Of a stretch of 64,000 bases of DNA, positions 1 to 12,679 are shown one piece after another. Positions within the stretch are counted from its first letter, which is position 1, and every line of letters begins with the position of its first letter. The position numbers were made by a program, and so were the translations under genes. Under the pieces are notes generated by a model. That model saw only the letters and a program-made list of their open reading frames with translations, was not told where the DNA came from and did no database searches. Source of the stretch: Mya arenaria (lineage: Eukaryota > Mollusca > Bivalvia > Myida > Myidae); contig NC_069136.1 in the NCBI RefSeq assembly GCF_026914265.1, positions 15,899,225 through 15,963,224 of the forward strand. The letters run 5' to 3'.

Positions 1-115
1 TTGCATAAAAAATAATATACATAGCTGTGATAAAAATATCACACATTTTCGTTTATTATTATTATTATTATTATTATTTTATTGATGGTGGTGGTGATTA
101 TGACGAACAGCTAAA

Positions 116-176
116 ATGGCGTTTATGAAAAGTGTTTTGTTTGTTTGCTTGTTGATGCACGTATGCTGGACAGGAA
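116..176 (+). CDS. Candidate signal-peptide first exon (alternative start of FSG-family gene copy 1)
   Basis: ATG at 116 opens a 20-codon stretch starting MAFMKSVLFVCLLMH. It has a short N-region, a hydrophobic core and a small-residue end, as in a secretory signal peptide. It runs to a GTGAGT donor at 177 and leaves one nucleotide (phase 1). Exon 2 at 4181 accepts phase 1, so joining them would give a secreted protein of about 135 residues with exon 3. A different phase-1 first exon without a signal lies at 1416. The exon could instead belong to an upstream paralogue whose body lies outside the window. No equivalent exon was found ahead of gene copy 2. The signal-peptide reading is inference from composition and phase. 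Confidence 0.4.
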
Positions 177-1415
177 GTGAGTATATATGTACAATTATTC
201 AAAATTGTAACGCTTAATAATTTGTTCTATGAATTTTAAACAGAACAGAATATTTTATATTAGACTTAAGCATAACAAGCTTATAGTCATGATAACACAT
301 ATACATACAAAAAACATGTATATGGCATGCAACTATTTTAACACATAGCATATTATACGATAGATTCATTTGATTTTATTGTTTCTGAAATTTAAATGGT
401 GAGAATGAATTAATAATAATATCATATATTTTTAATTTAATATTACACACAATCGGACGTTATTTTAGATTGATCAAAACAGTAATCATGTTTTGGTTAT
501 GTATAACCACATATGACTGCGTATAATGGGTAATATAAACAGTGTATTAGATTACATCGTAAGGACAAGGAAACTGATGCAAACATGTACAAAAATAACA
601 AAACATAGGGAAAATACAACCAACAAATTATGAGTTTCTACCATATCAAAGTAAGATAGAACAGATCCATGACACATAAATTATATCAACGAATCACGAC
701 GTTTGAACTAAAACCATGCCATTCGAGATGTTCTCATATAATGGGCGAAGTAATCAAGCATAACATGAGCTTTATAGTAACTCATTTTCTGCAAATCGGT
801 AAAAAAAAACCATAAAGTAAGCGAATTACTGAGTGTTTTCACTCACCGTTCCAAATAGACAATCTGTAGCATCAAGGTTTAACCACCTCCTCAAGTAACT
901 GTCACTGACCCTTGCAATCTTAAATTGATTATTCTATATTTAAGAGTTGAAAGATATAACAAATATAAGCCTTTATATATTTCTTAAATTAATAGCTACG
1001 TGTCCGCAAACACCATATTAAAAAGGTGCCAAAATATCGCTTATATATTTTATCTGTACAAAACAAATATTTTTTATTTTGATCATTCAAGTTATATGAC
1101 TTTACATCATAATGCATAACTCAACAACAAAACAAATAAAACAGCAAAAACACTGATTACATCTCATGAAGTATGAATTTTATTGTGCCTCTTTAAAAAC
1201 ACATTCATAATAAGTTCTGTATTCTGCATCGAGTTTCGATAAAGGGAAGGAATGCATGTGAAATAACAGTATCTGAAATTTTAGTTGTCTTTCGTTTTGA
1301 CTGAGTCACACGCATAATTATGTTTAAATATGGCGTACATAACATACTTGTTATAGAAAACAAAAGTGACCTACTAGTATATCAATCAGGATAAAAAACG
1401 AAATACGTGATCAAT

Positions 1416-2396
1416 ATGCCTTTGGGCCCAGAAGGTAAGTTTAGGGGCCGTACACAATGGGTTGTCTTGAGCATAACGTCTGTTAAATGACTGCTTAGCT
1501 ATTTTCAGGTTTCCTTGTTTACAATTACGTGTTCCTGTATAAGTATACTATATATAGATCTGACAAAATAATCATATCCTAACAGGAAAACACTGTTTTA
1601 AGCAAAGGTCGCTTCATAGTAATTTTGATGGTGATGGTGATGGTAGTGGTGGTGGTGGTGAGTAGTAGTAGTAGTTAGTCTAAAATAATAGACGTGTTAT
1701 ACGGGATTCTTCCAATCCCTAACGTCTAAACGGGAATGTGCAAAAAACGGGGGTGTTTTAAAAATATTGAAATTGTTTTAAGTGAAGTATTTTATGGTTG
1801 AAATTGATCATAAAGAGTTATATTCATATTTTACCATGTAAGTGAAATGTTATTTTGCACTAAACAAGCATTTAATGCATTAAAACTAGTTGTTTACCTT
1901 TCGAATAAAACGAAAGTTGACTGACACAGAAAACAATTATGCGAAGGGGAACAACTCGATACAATCGTAATAACTCGGCCTCCTCCGACAAAGCTTCGAG
2001 ATAGACCTCGTTATACAATCGTAACAACTCGGCCATGGCCGAAATGTTCCGAGAGATTTAAAACTGTGCCCTGAAGCCTTGCAGGTGCCCTTCATGTATA
2101 TATCGTTCTGTTTTGACAGAATGAAATGAAAAAAAGCCGTCAAACTCATAATTATAAGTTGGATATTTATTTTGTGTGTACGGAACTAATATAAAATAAC
2201 ATTATCTGGTAATATTTCTTGTTTTTATGATATTTTATCGACTCTATATGCTTTAACCCGGAATCCTGATCGGAACAACTACCCACTTTTGATACTAAAC
2301 AATTTGTACGTGAAGGATTTGCCATATCAAAAATCTAAAAAAAATCCGCCAACGTACAATTATTTGGACTATAGTAGTAGTAGAAATAGAAGAAAA

Positions 2397-2479
<83 letters not shown>

Positions 2480-2746
2480 CAGCAGTAGTAGTAGTAGCAG
2501 TAGCAGTAGCAGTAGTAGTAGTAGAAGTAATAGTAGTAGCTAGTAGTAGTAGTAGTTGTAGTAGTTGTAGTAGTTGTAGTAGTAGTAATAGTTGTAGTAG
2601 TAGCAGTAGCAGTAGTAGTAGTAGTAGCAGCAGCAGCAGCAGCAGCAGTAACAGTAGCAGTAGCAGGAGTAGGAGTAGCAGCAGCAGCAGCAGTAGCAGC
2701 AGCAGCAGTAGCAGTAGCAGTAGCAGCAGCAGCAGCAGCAGTAGCT

Positions 2747-2805
<59 letters not shown>

Positions 2806-5645
2806 TGTAGTAGTTGTAGTAGTAGAAGTAGCAGTAGCAGTAATAGTAGTAGCAGTAGTATAATCAAACTGGACAGGAAAACTATAGGCTTTCACGTCTT
2901 GGTTTCAATAATAGAAACTTGATTGCTCTTATATTAAGGATGCACAATTACTCCCAAATAAGATGTACATCATAATAAATACATTTGTTTTAATTTTCCG
3001 AAAAGGTTGAATAAATATCAAAAGGTCTTGTTCTTATAAAGTATTCTGTGTTTGATTTGAAAGAATGGTGCAGAAAACACGATATTTCTATCTTATAAGA
3101 CGATAGTTGATCACTGTAAATCTTTAAGGACCTACCAGTCATTTAATAATTATGCGTTTTCAGCTATTAATTACAAGATTACAATCTTGTTATCAGTAAT
3201 AAATATTTACATAAATGCATTATTTAGTAAGAAGTTAAAGGTTTATCACTTAAAATTTATGTTAGTTATACATGTGCATGTATTGACTTCAAATACGAGT
3301 GTCACTTTCAGGAACACATTTACATTTTTATGTAACGTGGAAGTAAATTAAGTTCGCTGGTTTTACTAGTTTAATGAACATTTTTCTTATTTGAATATAT
3401 ATACCCACTACATTATTTGTTAGGTAGTATTGATCATTTTTACACATAGACATGTTTTAAGTGTGGACATACTTTTCTGTACGTGTTTTTTAACCAAAAT
3501 CTGATGAAATGTTCTTTCGTAAAATGTACTTGACTACTTCAGTGTGTGTATACGATGTGATAAATACTTATAAATGCTACGTCGGTAGGCAACATCTTGC
3601 TTCGATTGAATACATATAACAAACATTTTTTAACATTTTAAATAAAACAAATCTATGCCTCGGCTTCGTTTTATTATCGGAGTTTGAGTAGGCGATTAGT
3701 ATCCCCAAACACTTCGACACTTCGACTGACCTGTTTTCAAAATAATGTTTCATTTGGCATTGCTTCATCAGGCGGCGGTTTTGCGAAAAGGTTTGTCGAA
3801 GTGTTTTCAGAATTTTAACTCTCAATCAAACTCTGGTAAAATACCGAAGGCGGGGCTCTATAAGCCGCGTAGACTGTCCTATATCTCATTGAAAATGCTG
3901 AAGAAATCTTCATTCGAAGCAAACTTTAACCTTTCGACGAAGCATTTATGACGCAATTTATCACGTGATATACACACACTGTACTTATTACATGTTATGC
4001 AAAAGATGCATGTTTCACACTTTCTCAAAACTAAATAAAACATTATTTAAATACAAAAACAAAAACAAAACAAATTGTGTTTATTTTTTCCAAAAGAACA
4101 TTTACCACTGAAAATGATGTTAAGACCGTCTTGTGTTTTATTATATGTTCATCATGTTGCACAATGATAATTCACTTCAGGTCCGCCGACAACTGTCGAA
4201 GTGGAACTCCATGTGTTTTCCGGGAGGCGCGACCCGGTTTTCGTTCTTCATCCAAATGACAACAATTATGACGTCATAGTGCAGAAAGCTAGCGAGCAGA
4301 GTACAACAGATTGGCCATCAGTTCTTGGCTATAAAGGCTTCACCATTAAGGAATTTCATGGTGATGACATGAGCATGAAAATTATATTGACTTTAGTTTT
4401 ATTTCAATATTTCACACGTGATGATAACATTTAACTAGATGATTAAAGTATAGTTATGGAACATGGCTCACTCTATCAATGCACGTATCATGCGTTCGCT
4501 GTTTTTATTTATTTTTTGAAATGAACGGTATTGCCTTGGCTACCAATTGGCATACTTACTCAGTGTATGAAATTTTATTGACAACATTGTCTCTGAATTT
4601 GTTCATGTGCACATATATTCAAAGACAGTTGTGATAATCCAGAGGTTTTATTAACTGATTATTACTTTTAATAGGATTTACATTGCCCAAAACCAGCATT
4701 TTGTGTCGACTCTGTTTTTGTAGTTTTTGTGCATTTATACATTGTCTAATTCCAACACATAAGGTTCGTCAGCCTTTACTAACTGTACATTCCTATTTCA
4801 GGGTCTTCACAGGCTGGATCAAGCACTGAGGGTTATGCACGCGTATAGTCTTCGACCTTCTAGTAACAAAACGTTCCTTTTTAAAAGGTTTACACTGCCC
4901 AGATCCAGTAATGTGAGTTGATGTACACGTCAAGGCTGCGATCTTCTAGTGACTGTACACTTCTTTTTAAGGAATTTACACAGTCCAAATCTAGCACTGA
5001 GGGTCAACGCACGCGTCAAGACTTCCACTTCTAGTAGCCAAACATTCCTTTTGATATGGTTTACACGGTCCAGATCCAGAACTGTGGTTGATGCAAGCGT
5101 CTAGACTTCGACGTTCTAGAACTGAACATTCCTTTTTTAATGATCTTTACAGAATAGATCTAGCACTGTGGGTTGATGCACGCGTCTAAACTCCAACTTT
5201 CTTGTAACTGTTTATTCATTTTTAAAGGGTCTACACTTTCCAGATCCAGACCTGTGGGTTGATACACACGTTTTGACATTGATCTGTTAGTAGCAGAACA
5301 TTTCTTTTTAGGTTAACACTGTCCAGATCCAGCACTGCGGGTTGATGCACGCGTCTAAACATCAACCTCTTTGTAACAGAACATTTCTTTTTAAGGGGTT
5401 TACAATGTCGAGATCATGTAATGTGGGTTGATGTACGCGTCTAGACTACTACTTTCTATTAACTGTTTATTCGTTTAGAGTCTGAAGTGTCCAGAGTCAG
5501 CACTGTAGGTCGATGCACACGTGTGGACTTCGAGCTTTTATTGCTGAACTCCATTACTGGAAAGGTACCGAAAGGCGATGACCAACCAATCAGCGATAGC
5601 TTGCTGAACTACGCAAAATCTGACATAGACAAATGTGCCAGTTAG
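1416..5645 (+). CDS. FSG/LGYKGF-family small protein, gene copy 1 (three exons)
   Basis: Exons are 1416-1434 (MPLGPE plus one nucleotide, donor GTAAGT), 4181-4360 (acceptor TTCACTTCAG, donor GTGATG) and 5479-5645, ending in TAG. All junctions are phase 1, giving about 121 residues. Exon 2 carries VFSGRRDPVF, an Asn/Asp-rich NDNNYD segment and LGYKGFTIKE. Exon 3 carries FELLLLN, ITGKVPKGDD and a C-terminal helix ending DIDKCAS. Comparison with copy 2 shows conservative and synonymous changes, which is why I call it coding. I recall uncharacterised small proteins with an FSG-x-P-[DN]-P start and an LG[YF][KR]GF core, but assign no function. In copy 1 the AG directly before ACTTCGAG at 5527 is GG, so the upstream acceptor at 5478 is needed. 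A signal-peptide exon at 116 could replace exon 1. Confidence 0.6.
1678..2369 (-). mobile_element. Tc1/mariner-like MITE, copy A (692 bp), inserted in an AGT microsatellite
   Basis: This segment is the reverse complement of 49493-50181, and both are about 690 bp. The ends are short imperfect inverted repeats (GTCTAAAATAATAG and GTCCAAATAATT) bordered on both sides by TA, as expected for a TA target duplication. AGT/ACT repeats lie directly on both sides, so the element apparently landed inside a trinucleotide tract. No transposase is encoded and the short ORFs inside are not conserved. The superfamily assignment rests on the TA duplication only. Confidence 0.6.
2376..2860. repeat. Long (AGT)n / (AGC)n microsatellite
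   Basis: About 480 bp of nearly uninterrupted AGT triplets with blocks of AGC, AGTTGT and AGAAGT. It produces poly-Ser reading frames on one strand and poly-Leu or poly-Thr frames on the other; these are repeat artefacts, not genes. A shorter AGT tract at 1661-1675 lies across the MITE and is probably the other half of the same locus. Confidence 0.95.
4800..5478 (+). repeat. Array of about 8 decayed copies of the exon-3 5' region (period about 85 bp)
   Basis: Units begin near 4813, 4900, 4984, 5070, 5156, 5240, 5321 and 5408. Each contains a T-rich stretch, a TCCAGATCCAG-like block, CACTGTGGGTTGATG and a (G)TCTAGACTTCGAC-like block. The last unit is the real exon 3 beginning at 5479. The units therefore copy the acceptor plus about the first 80 bp of exon 3, but carry stops such as TAG or TAA after a few codons. 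A matching array precedes exon 3 of copy 2. Confidence 0.75.
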
Positions 5646-7216
5646 GACTTACGATCGAATGAAAGACAAGTCAATAAAGGAAATGGAACAAAAATTGTTA
5701 GAACACTTTTTTACCCTAGTTAAGCACTGCATGAGAATTGTACTCTACTGCGCTTTAACGTTTCATTAATTCTAACTCGGATGTTTTTTTTGTTTGATTG
5801 TTATTAAACTGTTTATAAAAAGACAATGTTAGTTTATTTAAAGTTGGGACCACTTAAAATGAAGGATACGGGTCTGGATGAAGAGTTTAACAAGGCAACA
5901 ACCCTTTTTACCTCTTAAATAAGCTGTACTATAGACGAGTTTTTTTAAATGTCTAAAGTTTATGCTGAAATCAGAATTATATTGTTTAGAAAAGAAACAT
6001 TTTTGTACAACATACTGCAATAACATTTAAATGCCAAACAAATGTATAGAACATAAGGGATGTTTTGGTGGATTCAGTACGCAAGACCCCATTAAAGTTG
6101 AAACACACTGCCGTTCTTTCTCTACAATGTTTACTTTCCATGCTTTTTAAGCGTATCGTGAAGGGTCCTTAACACAAAGTGGATGGGAAGGCCATAATTC
6201 AAGCGTTCCAAACAGTATTGTTATTTAGTTCTAAACACATTAACTTTCAAGAGAAGAAGTCAACATAACACTTGTATTCTTTGCAGCATTTTTGATGTCA
6301 TTAGGTGTCTTGAGATTTTGCATATTGGCCTCATGTTTTAAAATTAAAAAAACATCTACTATATACATGTAGTTACCTATATCCCAATGTCAATTAAAAC
6401 ATGTTTTGTAAGGCATAGTTTTTTCTTAAACAATTAGAAGATCCTCTTAAATAGTGCGCAGTAACATACTAGTACATATATTTCTGGTAATTAGAATAAA
6501 ATGTTATTACTTTTACCGAGTGTCATTACCACGTGAGTGAATACAGCTTAAGATTACGCAACAAAGTGTCTAATTTCGTTTCAAACTTTCCTTCAAGATT
6601 CTAATTAAGTGAATCTGGTGAAGCGTAAGTGCAAGAGAATGCCATGCAAAACTGAGTCTTTTTTTAAGCTTTATCGGCCAATGTTTGCAGACTTTAAGAT
6701 ATTTATTTCAATCGGGAAATCGGCTACCAAAGGCATTTATCGTTAGGAGTATAAGAATCCATTTTACTATTTCTATTGTTTGTTGTTTATCCCTTCCGGC
6801 TAAGTAGTTTTTGAAATTTGGACCCTCATACTTAAAACAAAATTAATTTTATATGTCCAAATATTTCACCCATCCCAAATTGAACAACAACTCTTGCGTT
6901 GAAAGTTTTGGCGAAGTAATGTGTGCAGTTTTGACAAAGACAATGATGCAGGATATATAGCACATATATTAAAACAATGATCTTTGGTTACATGTTGAGG
7001 TTGGGAATTTCCTCTGATAGCTCATCCGCTTGGTATAAATCGTGTATCCACAAAACTATATGAGCTGTGAACGATAAAATTCAAAGGTCATATAATGTCA
7101 CAACGAATATTTTTTTATTTTCCAAGTCGATTTAATTAAATGAAATGTCATCACGTGTATTCTTTATTTTCTTGATTAAAATAAAATACCAGTCCAAGTT
7201 TGGTAAGTTTATGTCA

Positions 7217-7248
<32 letters not shown>

Positions 7249-7894
7249 GCATCAAAACATATGGCCAAGAGGAACGAACAGCGCAACAACAGTTTTAATT
7301 TGCGAAACGAAAGTATTGAATCTAAGCGGTTAATCACATTATCTCATTCATAACATCAATGCAAATAGAACTACACGAAATCCATAAGACAAAACCTTAC
7401 TGTGATTCATGTAATTAAATGTTACAAGGATCACAATTCAAAGCCAAACAGACACTGGGCAACCATCAAGGAACGAAGACATCAAAAGCAAACCCTTCGA
7501 GAACTTCGTTAATAGGCCTGTTCTTAAACTGTTCTGATAAACTTTTTCTGGAACTTGCTTCAACCTAAACTAGTCTAACTAATCTTTGAGATCTTGAGAA
7601 AAACGAAGCATTTAAGCATTTTCAAAATGTTGTGGAACTCGGGGAGGATCGGACGGAGTTTTGCAGACAGGAGGGGATCTGATTTCGAACCCTTATAATG
7701 GTTTTACAAAGTAGGTATTGTATTCAGCTATTTACATACGAGTTTTGTTGAAGGGAAATAAATGCGTAAGAAATTACTGTATCTGAAATATCAGTTAGCT
7801 TTCGTTCCGACTGAGTCACACACATATGCTTAAAAATGGCGTATAGAAAATAACTGCCAAGGAAAAAGGAAGTGACCTGCAACGATTTATCATT
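5646..7894. other. Gene-poor spacer between the two FSG-family genes
   Basis: AT-rich sequence with no convincing exon. Segments near 6150-6240 and 6600-6830 resemble parts of the diverged array downstream of copy 2 (near 13670-13740 and 15120-15320), so this is the tail of the first duplicated unit. A short (CAA)n tract lies at 7218-7247. From about 7725 the sequence resembles 1215-1440, which marks the start of the second unit. Confidence 0.5.
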
Positions 7895-10800
7895 ATGACT
7901 TTGGGCTTAGCAGGTAAGGTTAAGGACCGTACGCATTGTTTAATGTTGAGCCTGAGGACCGTTTAATAACTACAAAACATAAGCTGTTTTCATGCTTATT
8001 TGATGCACAATACCAGCAGTGCGTCCCGTAAGGCGAGCGTTTACAAAACGCTCGCAAACGTTTTGTTTTGTATCTCTGTTGCAACGCAGCGCATACACGT
8101 TAAGCGGGAAACCAAACAGCAAACGTTCGCCGCAAACATCTTTACTGAACGCGTTGCAGTAATAGTAGTAAACTAGATCGGAAAAAAACAGATATGTATT
8201 GAACGTGTTGGTTTAGATATGTATTGAACGCGTTGGTCTCAACATATGTACATTTTGACCAAAATTAATTTAGAAACAAACATAATTTAATGAAAAACAT
8301 ATAATTATATAGCTGCTGTATATACAGATTGACATGATGTTTAAAGAAAGGTAATTATTATGGATGATGTACTTTGGACAAGTCTTAATAACATGACCTT
8401 GCATTAAAGCCCATTTCAAACATTACACTATCAGTTATTTGCATTAAAACGTAACTTTGCTAGTACGAGCCAAAATGTAACATTTACGACATAATGACAA
8501 CTTTTAAGTATTATATTTTAAAGGGACTCGCTCATGTTGTGACACAATTTTTGCTTTACAACTAAAGCATCTGTAATCATTTTTTTTTACTCTTTATTAC
8601 CGAAATTGCATAAGAAAATACACTTAATGTAACAAACGCATTCGGGTTTAAGAGGTACAGTCAAGGCAAAATTAGAAAACTGACATCCAAACCGCACGCC
8701 CACAAGGACTCATACACAAACATAAGGATAACTTAAGCTTTACGCCTTTTATTGAATCGCGTTACTAACGCCATTCAAAATAGTGGACTTAAAAGACACT
8801 ATTAAGCATATATCAACGTATCTTAAAGCGTTCAAGCCGTCAGTATCTTAGTTTTTACACTCCTTATAATTTGCCACACTTTATTTAGTCATACAAAAGT
8901 ATTTCGTTCTACGAAAGCATGAGCGAGTTCCTTTAATTAAAATACCTGAAATAACCGATCTTTACTTGATTTCGCCTAATAAATTATAAGTTTGAAAGTT
9001 ATAAATGTAAAGATCCACATGTTTTTGAATGCTAGGGACTTTAGAACACAGCTTTATTCCAATTGCATTTATTGTGTTACGAAAACCATCACCTCGTTCA
9101 AAATAACTAGAATGCTTTTAAATTTAATGTTACCTTAAACAATGCTTCAATTAATATTGTTTTGCCTATTAGATTGCAAGTGTTTTATTCATTAAATTAA
9201 AATCGTGTTAAGGAGTTGAATTTAAGGAATAAAACGTAAAATGTTTCAAAATGTCATTTTTTTTAATTTTGTATTGAGGTTCAATATTTAGCAAACATAA
9301 TACATACATTCTTTGCAAAATGTATACGTTTAAAAGCCATTGGGCACATTTAACAATCGAATATGTTATCAGATTTTAGCTCACAAAACATTTGCGCTCG
9401 TTTGGAAAAGTCTCTTTAGTAAAATGATTATGTTGTTGCGTCTAAATGTCCAAGTCCATCCAATCGACAATGTCTTGTAACTTTGATTTCATATTGTTTT
9501 TATTTTAAGAAATATATTTACAATTTTAGCCAGAAAGAAAATATTTACTAATTTTTTTAAATGCCTTTTGAGCCAAACTTTGATCAAATCGTCGTTCGTT
9601 AAATTATCTCAACCCCTTATTGCATCAAAACAGGTTGCAAAGGATGTATGTTTGACTCTTGAAAGGCTGTTCTTTAAAACTAAATCGAAAATGAACTTTT
9701 GTAAAGAAATCCAAATTATCACACTCTTATTCGAATGTAATAAGAGTCTTCTTGTGCTGATATGATTCTTATAGTGCCCACATATTTCATTTTCTCCAGG
9801 CTCGCCGAAAACTGTCGAAGTGACACTCAATGTGTTTTCGGGAATGCCCGATCCCGTGTTCGTTGTTCACTCAAATGACGACAATTATGACGCCATAGTG
9901 CAGAAGGCTAGCGAGCAGAGTACCAAATTGCCATCAGTCCTTGGCTATAAAGGCTTTACCATAAAGGAATACCATGGTAATTACATGACATTGAAATTCT
10001 ATTGACTCAATATTGTTATCAGATATAACTTATGATGAATGACATTCTACTAAATATATCTAGTATAGTTATGGAAGATGGCGCAATCTTGCCAACGCAC
10101 GTATCGTGTGTACACCTTCTGGAATTGATATTTCAAAGATGTTGCAATACTAAAATTAAAAACTAACAACTTTGTTGGTCAGTTGAAGCAATGTGAAATG
10201 AAAAGTTGCAAGTAAAATAGGTTGATTGCACTCCGTTCATATTTGACTCAAATGTCTGTAATACGACCTATGATTAGATGATCATAATAGATTATGGTAT
10301 ATGAAAAGTCATATGTCTGTTTAACGTATAAAGCCACACTTTGCTCTAAGTACATTTGAAAACGAAAGAAAGCATATTCAGCATATTCATATAGACTGAG
10401 TAAACGCGCAAATTGGTATTTTAGGTAAACTTTTTAGAAAATGACCCTATGTGTATGTATTTTATTGTCGAAGTTTACATGTGCAAAAGATAGCACTCAC
10501 TATAATTGCTTTTGAGCATGTTCTTTTAACAACATTGATATTGGTGTGAAATATGATATTCTACGTTCAAAAAAACTTGCCCATGTTATGTTATTTATTT
10601 TATATAATGTGTGAAAAGTTATCTGTCTTGGCCTTTACCATTTGAAAGAAAGTCATTACTCAATTAAAAGGGAGGTAATCTGGAAAAATATGAGATTATT
10701 TCCAACTCCTGTTTTGAAAATGGAACATAATTTGTTAACTTGTGTCGAACATCAAGATGTCTTTTTAATCAAAGGTCTGTTTTAAAAAATAGCAATAATT

Positions 10801-12679
10801 ACATTATTTTTAAAGGTTAGACTAGTCATCTGTCCTTCAAATTCAAATTCATTAAGCTAAGTTGGATATCTTTACATACATTGGTATAAACTTGTCAAAG
10901 ACACAATGACCAGAAAAAAGTAAAACAAAATCAACGAGATTTTGTTCAGTGTAAACTATTTTCATATATAACTTATTTAAAACCTATCTGACTCGCTTTT
11001 ATATAACTGGCTGTTATGTTTGTAGCAAATAGGCGAATTTGAAGAAAACTCAGTAGGTTACATTCGCTTCTATACACTGTCCAGATCAAGAACTGTCTGG
11101 ACGTCGAGCTTTGGTATTTGAACATTCGAAACATCAACTGTACAATCAATTTAAAAGGGTCTACAAAGTCCAAAGCCAGCTCAGTGGTCCAATGCACGTG
11201 TCAAGACTTCAAGCTTTACCTATACATTCATTAGACATGGCCTGGAGGCCGCGTCTATAGGGATACATGTTTGCAATTGTCAATGGGGAAGTGTATACGG
11301 ATAAATTTTAGAAAAAAAAGATTTGTTAATGAAATCAACTCTTATTCAACTTGAAATTTGTCGTCAATAACCGTTTTGATGCGTGTAAAACTTCCAAAAC
11401 GTCATATAAAACGAATAAGCCTAATGTTTAAAACAGGAAATTGAAAAAAGTTATTCTCTGTGTTTTTGTATTGACTGGTCGCCGGTCATACGAGTTCGTT
11501 ATTTTAGAAATTTACTTTCTATGAAAACGATTTATATACACGCTGTGGTAGTAAATAAGCCTGAGAGAATTTACGGGCATATTGTGAATAATAGTTTAAA
11601 TTATGCATTTGATAACAAATATAAGTGCCTTAACACGATATTAATTGACTATTTTAAATTTAAGTGATATAAAACGGAAGTACAAAGCTTTTTTTACACG
11701 ATTTTACTGACAAATATAAGTCGCAATAACGAAATTAACACAATTTAAATTTAACTGATATAAAATGAAAGTTCAAAGCGTAATTCATACGATTTAAAAC
11801 AAACTACGATCTAGAAATTTGATTAAACCGTCATAGTTCGGCTATGTCCGTGTTTATTCGGAATGTCAACAATTGTTGGAATATTTAAACGTATGTTTAC
11901 TGTCATTATGATAGCAAACATATATATTAAGACTTAAACATATTCAGCCGCGTCTTTGATGTCTTGCATAAAAATTCGTCTTGACTTAATAGGGTTAACA
12001 TATTCTAGGTAAAACACTAAGTGTCGATACACGCGTCAAGACTAAGAGGTTTTACTTATTGGTTATTCAGTTTTTAAAGGGTCTACCCAGTCAAGATGCA
12101 TAATAAGTGAGGCCATTCACTCGTCAAGACTTGAGCTTATACTAACTGTACATTCATGTTTTAAAAGGCTCTACAGTCCAGATCGATCAAAGTGCTTCCA
12201 TGCACTTTTCAAGATCTGGAGCTTTTACTAACTGTACATTCAATTTTTAAAAGGGTCCACACTGTCTAGATGCAGTATTGTGGGTCGGTGCCAGTGTCAG
12301 GTCTTGGATCATTTACTAACTGTTCATATATTTTCAAAGGATCTACGCTGTTTAGATCCAGTACTGTGGGTCGGCGGAAGTGTCAGGACTAGAAGCTTTT
12401 ACTAAGTGTACATATATAATTTTCAATGGTCTACGGTGTCCAGATCCAGTAGTGTTGGTCGGTGCAAATGTCAGGACTGCCACATTCTAGTAACTGTACA
12501 TTCTTTTTAAAGGGTCTACGGTGTCCAGATCCAGCACTGTGGGTCGATGCACACGTCCAGACTTTGAACTTCTATTGCTGAACACCATTACTGGAAAGGT
12601 TCCGAAAGGCGAAGATCAAACTATCGACAATTACCTATTGAATCACGCAAAACTCGACATCCAAAATTTCACCAGTTGA
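7895..12679 (+). CDS. FSG/LGYKGF-family small protein, gene copy 2 (three exons)
   Basis: Exons are 7895-7913 (MTLGLA plus one nucleotide, donor GTAAGG), 9800-9976 (acceptor TTTTCTCCAG, donor GTAATT) and 12513-12679, ending in TGA. The junctions are phase 1 as in copy 1, giving about 120 residues. Exon 2 encodes VFSGMPDPVF, HSNDDNYD and LGYKGFTIKE, and is one codon shorter than in copy 1. Exon 3 encodes FELLLLN, ITGKVPKGED and ends DIQNFTS. A shorter exon 3 using the CACGTCCAG acceptor before 12561 also keeps frame and gives about 104 residues. Both copies keep the longer exon-3 frame open (STVGRCTR shared), which favours the longer form. No signal peptide is visible, so the product would be cytosolic unless another first exon is used. 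Function unknown. Confidence 0.6.
8033..8055. repeat. Short perfect hairpin in intron 1 of gene copy 2
   Basis: GCGAGCGTTT and AAACGCTCGC form a 10-bp perfect inverted repeat with a 3-nt loop. It lies in a locally GC-richer patch (about 8010-8150) of an otherwise AT-rich intron. No role is evident. Confidence 0.6.
8522..8932. mobile_element. Short TIR element (411 bp) with TTAA target duplication
   Basis: Terminal inverted repeats of about 15 bp (AGGGACTCGCTCATG, one mismatch at the right end) are flanked by TTAA at 8518-8521 and 8933-8936. There is no coding capacity. TTAA duplications are typical of piggyBac and Kolobok elements. A relative with the same ends is at 24119-24404. It lies in intron 1 of gene copy 2. 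Confidence 0.65.
11075..12512 (+). repeat. Decayed exon-3-like units upstream of exon 3, copy 2
   Basis: Units resembling the exon-3 5' region start near 11080, 11165, 12005, 12086, 12177, 12266, 12350 and 12438. Spacing is about 85-90 bp within the two clusters, with an unrelated AT-rich insert at about 11230-11995. They share the TCCAGATCCAG...GGGTCG...GTCAGGACT pattern with the true exon at 12513. The same arrangement precedes exon 3 of copy 1. Confidence 0.7.

Noticed and set aside
2289..2895. Long ORFs on both strands rich in Ser, Leu or Thr
   Set aside because: Pure product of the (AGT)n microsatellite; all frames stay open because the triplet repeat lacks stops in most frames.
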